From: Amoebidium appalachense
Lineage: Eukaryota; Ichthyosporea
Direction of reading: 5' to 3'
DNA length: 34,862 bases
Assembly: GCA_963693365.1 (NCBI GenBank)
Contig: CAVNZM010000042.1
Location: 1-34,862 of the forward strand
The position numbers and the translations under genes are program-made. Numbering within the stretch: the first letter of the stretch is position 1; every line of letters begins with the position of its first letter. Below the pieces are notes generated by a model that saw only the letters and a list, made by a program, of their open reading frames with translations, made no database searches and was not told the origin of the DNA. Positions 18,809 to 27,321 of this stretch are shown piece after piece.

Positions 18809-19609
18809 ATGGAGACATCTGTGAACTTCGAGACTCGCATGCGCTTGTTTCAGGTCGTGGAATCCCAGATGGCTCTGATGGGCTGCACGGCAGTTCTGTT
18901 TGGGGGATTTCTTCGGAGGTTGGTGGCCGGGGAGCCCCTTGATTGCGACCTGGATGTGTATGCACAGCCGTACATGACACGCGCACACATGGATCATCTC
19001 TGCACACTACTGGTCATGGTGGGGTGGTGCAGCTCATGGACGCTGCTACGACCCTTTGCAGAGTATGAGATAGGGGTCCGTCGGCTTCACATGCGCATCG
19101 ATGGTGTGAGTTTCGGCCTGGATCTGGTGCCCTCCCCGCCACCAGGCGTAGACTTCGACGTCTGCAACCTTCAATATGCAAACAACACCCTGTCATCACG
19201 CGTCCCCCCAGCCCCTCTTCTCACGACCATCTGGTCAGCACGCACACGCACGGCTTGCGCCATTCCCAACCCCCCCAGCACCGAAAAGCCCCCACGTGCG
19301 CACAATGGACGTTTAGGTTATGATGTTCGTTTATTGAGGCGCCAAGCCAAGCTGGCCAAGGCTGGTTACAGTGTTTGGGGTGCCTTCGATGTGGCGCCCC
19401 TTCCCGATGACGCTGTGTGCCCCATCAAGCTCGAGCACACCGATTTTGCCGTGACCTTGCATTGCGGGCACCGATTTGATGTTGCTCAGTTTCTGACGCT
19501 GCTCAGGGTTGTCTCCGGCGCCCGCTGTCCCATGTGCCGCGCCCACGTGGCCATTCTAAGGCGTACCGGCACCCCCGGCGCAGGGGCACGTGTTCGTGCG
19601 GCGGGTTAG
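18809..19609 (+). CDS. Nucleotidyltransferase fused to SP-RING-like zinc finger
   Basis: 266 aa from the ATG at 18809; the longer frame starts with TTG. Residues 30-120 fit the polymerase-beta nucleotidyltransferase fold: FGGF (31-34), an acidic set D45, D47, D49 in LDCDLDVY, and a possible third acid in VDFDV (115-117). Residues 204-246 begin CPIKLEH and continue with LHCGHRFDVAQFL and CPMC. Only C219, H221, C240 and C243 remain as metal ligands; K207, D224 and Q227 replace the others, the pattern of one-zinc SP-RING (PIAS/Siz SUMO ligase) fingers rather than a classic RING. I infer an enzyme that may add nucleotides to RNA or protein, with an E3-like tail. It shares a divergent promoter with the primase. 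Confidence 0.7.
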   Translation: METSVNFETRMRLFQVVESQMALMGCTAVLFGGFLRRLVAGEPLDCDLDVYAQPYMTRAHMDHLCTLLVMVGWCSSWTLLRPFAEYEIGVRRLHMRIDGVSFGLDLVPSPPPGVDFDVCNLQYANNTLSSRVPPAPLLTTIWSARTRTACAIPNPPSTEKPPRAHNGRLGYDVRLLRRQAKLAKAGYSVWGAFDVAPLPDDAVCPIKLEHTDFAVTLHCGHRFDVAQFLTLLRVVSGARCPMCRAHVAILRRTGTPGAGARVRAAG

Positions 19610-19684
19610 TCAGTGGCGTCTGCGGCTCTTGCGGCGATGGCCGACGCGCTTTCTGCGGTAGCGCTTCCTGCGTAGTGTACTCAT
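19610..19684 (-). CDS. 24-residue protamine-like Arg/Lys-rich peptide
   Basis: A tiny frame, ATG at 19684 to TGA at 19612-19610. It begins MSTLRRKRYRRKRVGHRRKS and ends RRRH; 14 of 24 residues are Arg or Lys. It fits exactly between the stop of the upstream nucleotidyltransferase gene (19609, convergent) and the stop of the F-box gene (19704, same strand). Such composition is typical of DNA-condensing peptides such as protamines or adenovirus mu. Its shortness means it could be chance, but tight packing and composition argue for a gene. Confidence 0.5.
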   Translation of the reverse strand: MSTLRRKRYRRKRVGHRRKSRRRH

Positions 19685-19703
19685 AGCTTCAGCGGTTGCA
19701 ACG

Positions 19704-21056
19704 TTATGCGACATTTGCTTCTACCACAGAAAATGTAAGTGTCAGGTCACCAAAGACCCCGTTTACCACGTTTCTGTGCCGTGCAACGTCCTGCCCCGTT
19801 CGCATCAGCCGGTCTCGGAGGCAGGCTGTCCACACGTCCTCGCCACGAGGGACATGCTCAACCACCAGTATCACGGCCCCAGTGCGGAAAACAACGCTTT
19901 CGCATATGCTCACAGGAGGCTCGGGGAAGTACGAGTTGACGCACATCGAGGCCACCGTCATGTTGCGCACACGAGAAAGGTCGTTGTCGCTGCACTCCAA
20001 GTATCCCACTGCTGTTCCCCGCGCGTCCACTACTACCCCTTGTCCCTGGTCAACACTCCCATCCACGTGCAGGTACTCGATGCTGCGCGCACGGATTCCG
20101 ATGTATCCGGAGAACCCGTTCAGCCTCACGGTTCCTAGGTGTCCCGGATGCACCAGGTCCAGGTTCATGTCAAACACGCTGTCCACGCGAAGGCGCCGCA
20201 AGCCAGCAGGCAGCGGAACGCACGCCACCGTAGGACCCAACAGCTTCACGCACAGTGCCTGGATGTCCGGCGGGAGTCTTTCCAGCTGCGCATTGTCCAT
20301 CTGGCAGGTAAGCGTGCGCACTCCGCTGGGCAGCGCCTTCATGCGGCCTCGTGGTGCATAGGCGTCTACCACGGTGGGGGGCGGCTCGATGTGGAGGTCC
20401 CAGCCGCACAGGCGTAGCGCCCGCAGCACACGGAGATGCCCTAGAGGAACATGGTGACTACGCATGCTCGCAAAATCGATGTCTAGCCGCTCCAACCGCG
20501 ACAGGTCGCCCCGGTAGAGCCCCTGTAGAATCTTTTCGTCATGTTCAGCGTTCCGCGCCTCGGTGTAGCTGGAGTTGTACGTGCTTATATGGAGCTCGCG
20601 GACCCCTAGTTCGGCCGCTGTGGCCCATGCATGGTAGAACCAGTTCGCAGCGGGTACCTTGTAGCAGGCAATAGCGAACGACCTTATTCCCCAGGCATAG
20701 GCCTGCTGGATGCAGCGGTAGTTGTCCTTGGTCAGGAGGATGCCCTCCGGCACCGCTTTCAGGGGTTTACGGTGGCGTGCGACGTGTGTTGCTGCCGCAA
20801 ACCAGAGTCTGTTTGTCGTTGCAATCCTTGCAAGGTCGCGCGCTGGCAACCATTCAAAGACATGCTCGAGCAGGTCTCGGCATGCAAATACACGAGGACA
20901 AGGGGGTCGGTTAGTCTTCGGCCCCCGCCTTGGACCGGTCTTTCTTTTTTCCGCGTTTCGTTTTGCTCTGTGTTTTTTTGCTGCGCTTGGCCCTGGGCTT
21001 GGGTTGGGGCTTGGTTCGCTGGCGCTTGCCCCTGCCTGGCGCTCGCTTGGGTGCAT
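19704..21056 (-). CDS. F-box protein with LRR-like repeats (second copy)
   Basis: 450 aa from the ATG at 21056 (MHPSERQAG); the frame is open further up to a GTG at 21230. The F-box is at residues about 57-95 (LLEHVFEWLPARDLARIATTNRLWF). The rest has irregular Leu-rich strands (LERLDIDF, LRVLRALRLCGWDL, LRRLRVDSV) like a degenerate leucine-rich repeat. F-box proteins recruit targets to SCF ubiquitin ligases. The N-terminus is Lys/Arg/Pro-rich and overlaps the 3' part of the upstream basic-protein gene in another frame by about 146 bp. The length is close to that of the 455-aa F-box gene at 24-25 kb, supporting this start and a common origin. Confidence 0.75.
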   Translation of the reverse strand: MHPSERQAGASASEPSPNPSPGPSAAKKHRAKRNAEKRKTGPRRGPKTNRPPCPRVFACRDLLEHVFEWLPARDLARIATTNRLWFAAATHVARHRKPLKAVPEGILLTKDNYRCIQQAYAWGIRSFAIACYKVPAANWFYHAWATAAELGVRELHISTYNSSYTEARNAEHDEKILQGLYRGDLSRLERLDIDFASMRSHHVPLGHLRVLRALRLCGWDLHIEPPPTVVDAYAPRGRMKALPSGVRTLTCQMDNAQLERLPPDIQALCVKLLGPTVACVPLPAGLRRLRVDSVFDMNLDLVHPGHLGTVRLNGFSGYIGIRARSIEYLHVDGSVDQGQGVVVDARGTAVGYLECSDNDLSRVRNMTVASMCVNSYFPEPPVSICESVVFRTGAVILVVEHVPRGEDVWTACLRDRLMRTGQDVARHRNVVNGVFGDLTLTFSVVEANVA

Positions 21057-21543
21057 CTTTCTTCCGCCTCTTGCGCTTGGCCTTGCGGGATTTCTTGGTG
21101 TCCGTGTTGCTGTTGCTGTCGCTTTCACTGTCGCTGTCGCTTCCACTGCTGCTGCTGACACCACTGCTTCTGCTGGCGCTGCCATCTGGATCTGATTCAC
21201 TGTCCGACGACAGCTCCTTATATACCTCACGGGCCTTGGTCACGTAGCGCCTGCGTAGAATTGGATTGATGTCCGATGGGTGCATCACCACCACCCCATC
21301 CAGACCAAGGTTGTCTATTGCATACTGCCGAGCGGCAATGTCGTCTAGAGGGTCCACGTCAGAGGCGCCCACCCTATTGTTTACGTTGACAAACGTCTGC
21401 GGATCCCTTATGGCGCCATTGAAGAACGGCTGTCCGAGTTCCGTGCTGTTGTTGCTGCCCTCCACCTCCTCCAGCAACACCTTTTTCGGGGTCTTGCTGC
21501 CTTCTTCGAGAAGGGTATACTGTTTACGAGGACCCATATACAT
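20911..21543 (-). CDS. Basic-tailed protein with acidic Ser/Asp linker
   Basis: 210 aa starting MYMGPRKQYTLLEEG. Residues 1-110 look globular and contain NNRVGASDVDPLDDIAARQY. Residues 112-145 are a Ser/Asp/Glu run and residues about 148-205 an almost pure Lys/Arg tail, like nucleolar or histone-tail proteins and viral core proteins. Its ATG lies 4 nt after the stop of the membrane-protein gene on the same strand. A DNA- or RNA-binding virion or nuclear role is inferred. No family recognised. Confidence 0.7.
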   Translation of the reverse strand: MYMGPRKQYTLLEEGSKTPKKVLLEEVEGSNNSTELGQPFFNGAIRDPQTFVNVNNRVGASDVDPLDDIAARQYAIDNLGLDGVVVMHPSDINPILRRRYVTKAREVYKELSSDSESDPDGSASRSSGVSSSSGSDSDSESDSNSNTDTKKSRKAKRKRRKKDAPKRAPGRGKRQRTKPQPKPRAKRSKKTQSKTKRGKKKDRSKAGAED

Positions 21544-21547
21544 GAGC

Positions 21548-21829
21548 CTACAAATTCACAACCGAGGGAGGTGGCGCTACGCTGGTAGGTGGTGTGCGTA
21601 ACAGGTAGAGGTAGGCAATGACAAGCAGCGCCAACAACAGACTTGCAATGGCGCCCATGGCAACACGGCGCCACCAGCACGCGTCGCGCTCGTACTGTTG
21701 GTGCGCATGGACGTGCGAGCCCGTGCACACCAGCGCGGGCGTGTCCTCCATTATGGTGACCCTGAACTCGGTGCCCACAGGCTTGTCAACTAGCATGTCG
21801 CCCCGTACAACAATGTCTTGTGGCTTCAT
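21548..21829 (-). CDS. Small tail-anchored membrane protein
   Basis: 93 aa starting MKPQDIVVRGDM. After about 55 hydrophilic residues with Cys and His (CTGSHVHAHQQYERDACWWRR) comes one strong membrane segment (GAIASLLLALLVIAYLYLL), then a short Pro/Ser tail. There is no signal peptide, so it is a type II or tail-anchored protein. The next gene starts 4 nt downstream, operon-like. Confidence 0.65.
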   Translation of the reverse strand: MKPQDIVVRGDMLVDKPVGTEFRVTIMEDTPALVCTGSHVHAHQQYERDACWWRRVAMGAIASLLLALLVIAYLYLLRTPPTSVAPPPSVVNL

Positions 21830-21863
21830 CTGATAATGAACGGAACTTTAATATTTAAGCTCA

Positions 21864-22532
21864 CTATGTGGATCCAGCCGGCGCTTGCGCTGCGCTCACG
21901 TACACATTGTACGTGTCAGTCCCTGTGATGAGCACGCTGACAGTCACGATGTTGTTGGCTGGGACCGTGCCGTACGTCTTGGAAGCGTCCTTGATTGTGG
22001 CCACAGCGCTGCCCTTGTTCAGCACGGTGAATGTGTGCAGGCTACCGACAAACCCGAGGTTGGAAACTGTGGTGCCACTGACGCCCACCTTGGTAAACTG
22101 CAGGGTAGCATCGCCGGCTTCCACAGTCACAAACCCGTTGCGGATGGAATCCACTGTGATTGCATTGCTCGCGGCCTTCACGGGCGTCTTGCCGTTGTGC
22201 TGCACGACGTTGCCCACCTCGTCCACGCTCAACACGGTGCGGCCATCCACGGTCTTGAGGTTGAGCAGCGCAGCATCGGTGAAGTACTCGAGCCCGGTTC
22301 CATTGGCCACAGCCTTGCGGTTCAGCTTCAGGGTGCCGTTGTCGACGGATGCAACCGTGAAGGTCTCGCCTCCCACCTGAACACCTTGTCCTGGGCGCAA
22401 GTACTTGACTTCGGGTGCGGACAGCGTGTCATCTGTGAGTGTTGCCGCGCTAGCCCCCTTGATGCCCCCGGCGGCGTGCGTCTCAAAGACGGCACTTCTC
22501 AAGGTGTCGATGTTCGAGTTGACCAAAGCCAT
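21864..22532 (-). CDS. Beta-rich fibre-like structural protein, unknown family
   Basis: 222 aa starting MALVNSNIDTLRSAVFETH, ending PAGST. It is nearly free of Cys, rich in Val, Thr, Gly and Asn, with many short alternating strands (LNLKTVDGRTVLSVDEVGNV, TVSVLITGTDTYNVYVSA), as in fibre or minor capsid beta-sandwich proteins. The ATG follows a T4G tract (22550-22553 on the complement) by 17 nt. It diverges from the membrane-protein gene at 22600 across 67 bp. A virion role is inference from composition. Confidence 0.65.
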   Translation of the reverse strand: MALVNSNIDTLRSAVFETHAAGGIKGASAATLTDDTLSAPEVKYLRPGQGVQVGGETFTVASVDNGTLKLNRKAVANGTGLEYFTDAALLNLKTVDGRTVLSVDEVGNVVQHNGKTPVKAASNAITVDSIRNGFVTVEAGDATLQFTKVGVSGTTVSNLGFVGSLHTFTVLNKGSAVATIKDASKTYGTVPANNIVTVSVLITGTDTYNVYVSAAQAPAGST

Positions 22533-22599
22533 GTTGACTATAAGCGAACAAAATAAAAAAATTGCACCGCCACGCAGACATTTTCACCGCACTAGCCTA

Positions 22600-22842
22600 A
22601 TGGACACCCAGTTCCTCCTCGCCCTACTCATTGGCCTTGTCTTGGGATACTGGATCGCAACAAAATGCGCTCCTCAGCCACCACCCCCACCGCCACCCCC
22701 CGTCCGCGTGGTTCCCAAAAAACAACCAACCAAACCCCAGAGACAGCCTACACAAACCGACAACAGCGGGTACGAAAGGCATCCAGAGCCTCTCGCTGCG
22801 CACACGGACACGGGTGACAACTGGGAGGGCATGAATCTGTGA
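22600..22842 (+). CDS. Small N-anchored membrane protein, Pro-rich
   Basis: 80 aa starting MDTQFLLALLIGLVLGYWIA, a single N-terminal membrane segment with no cleavage site apparent, then eight prolines, a Lys/Pro/Gln-rich stretch and an acidic end. A T4 tract ends 15 nt before the ATG. It converges with the next gene, the stops being 10 nt apart. It resembles small virion membrane proteins only by layout. Confidence 0.65.
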   Translation: MDTQFLLALLIGLVLGYWIATKCAPQPPPPPPPPVRVVPKKQPTKPQRQPTQTDNSGYERHPEPLAAHTDTGDNWEGMNL

Positions 22843-22852
22843 TGTCTGTGTT

Positions 22853-23227
22853 CTATTTCCCAAGGTAGCGTCCCCGGTCAACTTCCACAAACCCCTCCAA
22901 GTTGACCCTCGAGATCTTGGGCACAGGCGCTCCTTCCACTGTTGGCTCCAGGGCGGGGGTCTCGGTGGGGTCCGGGTCCTCGGTTTTTGCGGGTTCCTGT
23001 GGCGGCGCAGGTGCAGGCCTCTCTGGGTCAGCCGTCTTCACCGCATCTCTCACAACAAACGGTCTGTCGGGATCAGGTGGTGGGGAGTCAACCCGCAGCA
23101 GCGGCCTGTGCAGTGGCCGCCACTCGGGCCGTCTGTAGGGGGCTGGGCGCACGTCCCGCCTCTTATTCCCCGTGAGCACCTTACCTACAGCATAAAGGGC
23201 GATTGCTCCCAGGACCATCTCAGCCAT
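22853..23227 (-). CDS. N-anchored membrane protein with Pro/Glu-rich tail
   Basis: 124 aa starting MAEMVLGAIALYAVGKVLTG, one N-terminal hydrophobic segment followed by Lys/Arg (topology N-out), then a long Pro-, Asp- and Glu-rich linker and a short hydrophobic end (VNLEGFVEVDRGRYLGK). The gene upstream on the same strand ends 19 nt before it. No known family. Confidence 0.65.
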   Translation of the reverse strand: MAEMVLGAIALYAVGKVLTGNKRRDVRPAPYRRPEWRPLHRPLLRVDSPPPDPDRPFVVRDAVKTADPERPAPAPPQEPAKTEDPDPTETPALEPTVEGAPVPKISRVNLEGFVEVDRGRYLGK

Positions 23228-23246
23228 GCTGTGCTAGGAGATAATA

Positions 23247-23525
23247 TCAAACGAGCGCACCAGTCTGTATGTCGGCCTTCAGTGCCCGCAGCTCAAGCAA
23301 CAAATCGGCTATCACATCAATCTGCTGCAGCTGCTGTTGTGCCTGGTGCACATCTGCTGCCGTTTCCAGCCGAGCCCTGTTTGCCGCATAGGCACATAAA
23401 GTGTTCTGCGCCCGCAATACCGCATCATTGTACCTGTCCAAGAGTTCCGTACTGAGGCTAACGAAGTTCTGGTTGCACACGGCACAAATGTTTGACATGT
23501 GCAGTGGGGGGAGAAAATCAGGCAT
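23247..23525 (-). CDS. Small helical protein with CxxC, unknown
   Basis: 92 aa from the ATG at 23525, or 83 aa from 23498. It starts MPDFLPPLHMSNICAVCNQN; a single CAVC is followed by a long amphipathic helix (LLDRYNDAVLRAQ, then AQQQLQQIDVIADLLLELRAL), probably a coiled coil. The frame runs upstream into the GT microsatellite as His/Thr/Pro, which is not taken as coding. It lies just before the 124-aa membrane-protein gene. Confidence 0.6.
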   Translation of the reverse strand: MPDFLPPLHMSNICAVCNQNFVSLSTELLDRYNDAVLRAQNTLCAYAANRARLETAADVHQAQQQLQQIDVIADLLLELRALKADIQTGALV

Positions 23526-23556
23526 GTCTGTTTGGATTTTTGCTTGAGGCACAAGG

Positions 23557-23604
23557 TGTGTGTGCGTGTGGGTGTGTGGGTGCGTGTGTGGTGTGTGTGT
23601 GGGT

Positions 23605-23639
<35 letters not shown>

Positions 23640-23753
23640 CGTGTGTGGGTGGGTGCGTGTGTGGTGTGTGTGTGTGTGTGTGGGTGGGTGCGTGTGTGGG
23701 TGGGTGCGTGTGTGTGTGTGTGTGTGTGTGGGTGTGTGGGTGCGTGTGTGGGT

Positions 23754-23800
<47 letters not shown>

Positions 23801-23811
23801 CTGAACGTCCT
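23557..23811. repeat. (GT)n/(GGTG)n microsatellite ending in a G run
   Basis: About 235 bp of GT and GGTG/GCGT variants, then about 17 G. It gives spurious Cys/Val- or His/Thr-rich frames. The remaining 23812-24094 is AT-rich and holds no gene that I can support. Confidence 0.95.
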
Positions 23812-24094
23812 TTTGGTTCACAACGACATGAACGTTTATTTTTGAGAGTTGACACAACCAACCACAATATGCATATTCCATGGTTTATTCAAAACGAAAG
23901 ATGTTGGTTCACATTGACGGTATACATATTCGATGGATTATCAAACATACAACTGCATCTGCTAGAAATATGTCACACTTCGTTGTTGTCTTCTCAAGAT
24001 ACGCACAGTTTGTTGCTAAACAAGTTTGCAAATCGGTAGAACCCATACAGACATGCTAGCCATGCACACTAAAACATTCCATGTCAACACCGTC

Positions 24095-25462
24095 TCATGG
24101 TAGGGGCAGAATAAACCTTCTACAATCTACGGGTTTCCCATCCACAAGAACGGTGCCTACATTCTTGCACCAGATCTCCGTTTCCCGATAGTCTCTCCCA
24201 AACGCCCGGAAATTTACGATTGGAATGTTGACGAGTTTGACAAACTCGAGTTGTGGCAGGAGGGGGAGCCCAAGCCCGGGGGAGTCGTCTGGGTCTTCCT
24301 TGTTGATGAATGTCAGGCGCCTGATACTTTTTTTCAGTTTCAGGACCTCGGCGATGTTGTTTTCCGTGAAGGGGACCACCACGGTCTGCAAGCTCGCCGG
24401 TCCAGATTTCTCCATCGTCCAGTTGAACCTCTCTAGTGCACAACTGAATTCCCGCACACCGACAAGTACGAGCTCCCCCTCGTTTTCGTACCTGAATGTT
24501 CTCTCAGGTGCCTCCATAGTGTCCATGTAGTGCTCGATGGTAACCGTGTCGCACTGCTCGGCCCTGCCCCTACACTGACGACACCCAAAGGCTACCCTGC
24601 GTACCCCCCGTAGCACGTCAAACTCCAAGTGCCCATACCCAACCACGCGAACGTCCCGCAGATTCGCACAGGTCGCTAGTCCGACAATCTTGTGCACCGC
24701 GACGCTGTCCTCCCCAAAGCCGACTTGCACCAGGTCGCGGGCCGGCACAAAGGGCCCTGGCAGCCAACTGGCCGCACAAATGCCAGCAAACGTCACGTGA
24801 AGAACTTCAATGTTGGAAGGGACCTTGAGGGTCACGCAGTGTAGATCGTTGGGGGAAAAGGGCCTCCTACGTGTCAGCTTGACGCGCAGTTCGCGCAGGT
24901 GTGTAAACACAGAGAAGTCGAATGTCGGGCAGTACTTGAATGTGGATAACTCCCCGTCGAAATGTGTGAGTGCTTTTGGGAACAAGCACATCATGTCATC
25001 CGACAGCCCTATGGTTGTTCCACGGTTGTTTGGCGCGCTCACTGTTTTAACACGCGTGGCGCACGGGAAAACACTGAGAACCTCGGAATCAATACAGGTG
25101 TCTGCGCACTCATACTGCACCAGCGTCAGATCCGTCACGGCTGGAAACCGGAGCCCCGAAGACAGCAGCCAGATGTGCAGTGCGGGTATGCGAAGCGCCG
25201 TTGCACACACCTCTCTGGCAAAGCGCGCCGCTGCTCTGCCGTGGCGCAGTTGCACGGATCGTTCCTGATGTGGTTTGCCACACAGACTAACTGCGAAGAC
25301 GGAATCGGGCCTTCCCAACGAGGCCCTGAACAGGGAGCGGAAATGCCTGCATGTCAGGGACGCGGCTAGCAGGCTCTTGCTGTCCATGAACCGCGCCACT
25401 TGCACCAAAATGTCGTCGTGAAGATAGAGCGGCTGAACGTGTTTGGTTGATGTGGCGCCCAT
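24095..25462 (-). CDS. F-box protein with LRR-like repeats (first copy)
   Basis: 455 aa from the ATG at 25462 (MGATSTKHVQPLYL). The F-box is at about residues 11-50 (LHDDILVQVARFMDSKSLLAASLTCRHFRSLF with the usual Leu, Pro-less variant). Downstream are irregular Leu/Val strands (LTLVQYECADT, LRELRVKL, NIEVLHVTFAG, LRDVRVVGYGHLEF), a divergent LRR-like fold. It should act as a substrate adaptor for host SCF ubiquitin ligase; the substrate is unknown. F-box proteins of this kind occur in poxviruses and giant viruses, though a host gene cannot be excluded. Its paralogue is at 19.7-21.1 kb. Confidence 0.8.
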   Translation of the reverse strand: MGATSTKHVQPLYLHDDILVQVARFMDSKSLLAASLTCRHFRSLFRASLGRPDSVFAVSLCGKPHQERSVQLRHGRAAARFAREVCATALRIPALHIWLLSSGLRFPAVTDLTLVQYECADTCIDSEVLSVFPCATRVKTVSAPNNRGTTIGLSDDMMCLFPKALTHFDGELSTFKYCPTFDFSVFTHLRELRVKLTRRRPFSPNDLHCVTLKVPSNIEVLHVTFAGICAASWLPGPFVPARDLVQVGFGEDSVAVHKIVGLATCANLRDVRVVGYGHLEFDVLRGVRRVAFGCRQCRGRAEQCDTVTIEHYMDTMEAPERTFRYENEGELVLVGVREFSCALERFNWTMEKSGPASLQTVVVPFTENNIAEVLKLKKSIRRLTFINKEDPDDSPGLGLPLLPQLEFVKLVNIPIVNFRAFGRDYRETEIWCKNVGTVLVDGKPVDCRRFILPLP

Positions 25463-26218
25463 GGTGCTGTATGAATTCTGACAAGGCAGCAGTGGTGCAG
25501 CGCCTCTATGAGTGACCCAAAAGCGCCCAGGGTGTGAAATATCGGCATGGTCATCCGTGTCAATTTGGACTCGCGAAAAGCGCTAGGAGTCGAGCAAATG
25601 TACTCCCAAATAAACTTTAGACCTATTGTGTGATGGATGAAACACCCAAATGTCTATAATTCAGAGACTTTCTCTCAAGAGATCGGAACAGTAAGCGGAC
25701 AAGAGTACATATGTGCACGAGTTGACACCCTGACACAATTAAAATGTGCAATCTGACTCCCACACTTTTGCTTTGGCCAATAAAACGTTCAGAGCATCCA
25801 CACCCAATCGAATCGCTTATATTGTTGCATACTTGCTAACCAAAGCTATCCAATCACAATACACCAATCAAATCGAACACCTGCACAAGGTGACTACCAA
25901 TCGAATCGGACTTGTCATGATCATAAATCTATATGTCCCAGAATGGCGCCGATCTCTTGTACATCAATATTACGATAATCATAGTAACATTTGATTGTCA
26001 AAGAAACATATCTATTGTTGTGCCTGTACAGGGCATGTGGCGAAAAACCAAGACATCATCTTAGACCCAAAGCCAACCAAAGCAAATTTAAATAAACATA
26101 CATGTGACATCCCTGAGCATACACCGCGATCCCCCCCCCCCCCCCCCCCGATGATCAGGCTAATATCTCATACATCTTGGTGAGCTAGCGGTGTATCATA
26201 CACTAGGCAGCCACACCG

Positions 26219-26315
<97 letters not shown>

Positions 26316-26368
26316 AGCGACACTTGTATATGTTAACTGGGCACCCCCCCCCCCCCCCAATGGGGCAG
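25463..26368. promoter_or_regulatory. CCAAT-rich intergenic region with poly-C tracts
   Basis: No gene seen in about 900 bp. Five CCAAT boxes in one orientation lie at 25777, 25804, 25850, 25864 and 25897, upstream of the F-box gene. C runs lie at about 26131-26149 and 26345-26358, with C95 between. Confidence 0.5.
26219..26313 (+). repeat. C95 homopolymer
   Basis: 95 uninterrupted C, the longest homopolymer in the window. The G-rich strand could form quadruplexes; the length may be an assembly approximation. Confidence 0.95.
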
Positions 26369-27295
26369 TCAACCATCCTGCATCTGCGCTGCGTAGCTCT
26401 CGAACACGCTCTGCGTGTACGCTTCGCGCTCCCCCCCGTACTTGCCCAGCACCTTCCAGCTCCCCCGCGTGTGTGCGGCAATGTCCAGACCCGCTGCCCA
26501 TGCCATGGCCTCGCGCGCGCTCACCCCCAGGTCGAACACACGCGCGCAGTCCCAGGGATGCCGCAGCCGCACCTTGAAGCACAGCACTACACGGCCCTCC
26601 ACGACGTGCCCGCTCGCTGCGTGCCACGCCTCGCTTGCTGCGCCCGGAACCACGAACACGTCAGCGTCCTCGCCCGCGTGGTGCAGCAGCACCGGCGCGC
26701 CCAGGAGGCCCTCCACGGTCCGCCGGAACTGCGCGCCCGTGGCCCACATGGGCACGGCCGCCCGCAGTTCCTCGACCCCGTCCGTAAACACGTACAGCCG
26801 GGCTGCCGTCGGCCACGTCGCCATCTCGTCCCTTAGCTCTTGGGAAAGTTGCTCCAGGTCCGGCCCCAGCGACCACAGCACGCTGTTGCTTGTAGCTGCG
26901 AGCTCAATCCGGTTCCACGCCTCCACCACGGCCTCCATGCCCGCTGCGCGCTCATGCCCCGAGTAGCTGCCTTGGTCCCGCACGGTCTCGCCAAGACGTG
27001 CCACAGCCGCCTGCAGCGCCTGGATGCAGTCGACCGCGACAAGGCACTCGTAGTGCCTCAGCGCGCACACATGCATGGCGTGCCGGCATGCCGTGTCGCC
27101 CATCAGAGCCCGGCCGGCCTCGCACACCTCGCTCACAAGCCACCGCAGGTGCCGAGGCGCCCGCCCGTCGTCCAGTCGCTTCTGCAGCGCATTGGTGCCG
27201 GCTGTCGCCGCCGCTGTCCCCTCGTGCGCAGGCCACTGCTCCACCCCCCTACTAAACAGCACAAACACGTCGAGAATAAACCGCACACACTCCAT
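26369..27295 (-). CDS. Unknown 308-aa helical protein
   Basis: It starts MECVRFILDVFVLFSRGVEQ at the ATG at 27295; the longer frame begins with TTG inside the divergent neighbour. It is Ala-, Glu- and Val-rich, mostly helical, with scattered Cys and His (CRHAMHVCALRHYECLVAVD) but no clear zinc pattern. It ends GGEREAYTQSVFESYAAQMQ. Only 26 nt separate it from the divergent PAN-like gene, so both must start from a very compact promoter. No family recognised. Confidence 0.7.
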   Translation of the reverse strand: MECVRFILDVFVLFSRGVEQWPAHEGTAAATAGTNALQKRLDDGRAPRHLRWLVSEVCEAGRALMGDTACRHAMHVCALRHYECLVAVDCIQALQAAVARLGETVRDQGSYSGHERAAGMEAVVEAWNRIELAATSNSVLWSLGPDLEQLSQELRDEMATWPTAARLYVFTDGVEELRAAVPMWATGAQFRRTVEGLLGAPVLLHHAGEDADVFVVPGAASEAWHAASGHVVEGRVVLCFKVRLRHPWDCARVFDLGVSAREAMAWAAGLDIAAHTRGSWKVLGKYGGEREAYTQSVFESYAAQMQDG

Positions 27296-27321
27296 GTCGC
27301 TCTTTAATCTACACACCACCA

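Noticed and set aside
18809-19609. Classic RING finger for the nucleotidyltransferase fusion
   Set aside because: Three of eight ligand positions are Lys, Asp and Gln; a one-zinc SP-RING pattern fits better.
23492-24039. Cys/Val-rich or His/Thr-rich ORFs
   Set aside because: Translations of the GT microsatellite.
25746-25994. Small plus-strand ORF in the CCAAT-rich spacer
   Set aside because: No ATG start, AT-rich, and coincides with the CCAAT box cluster.
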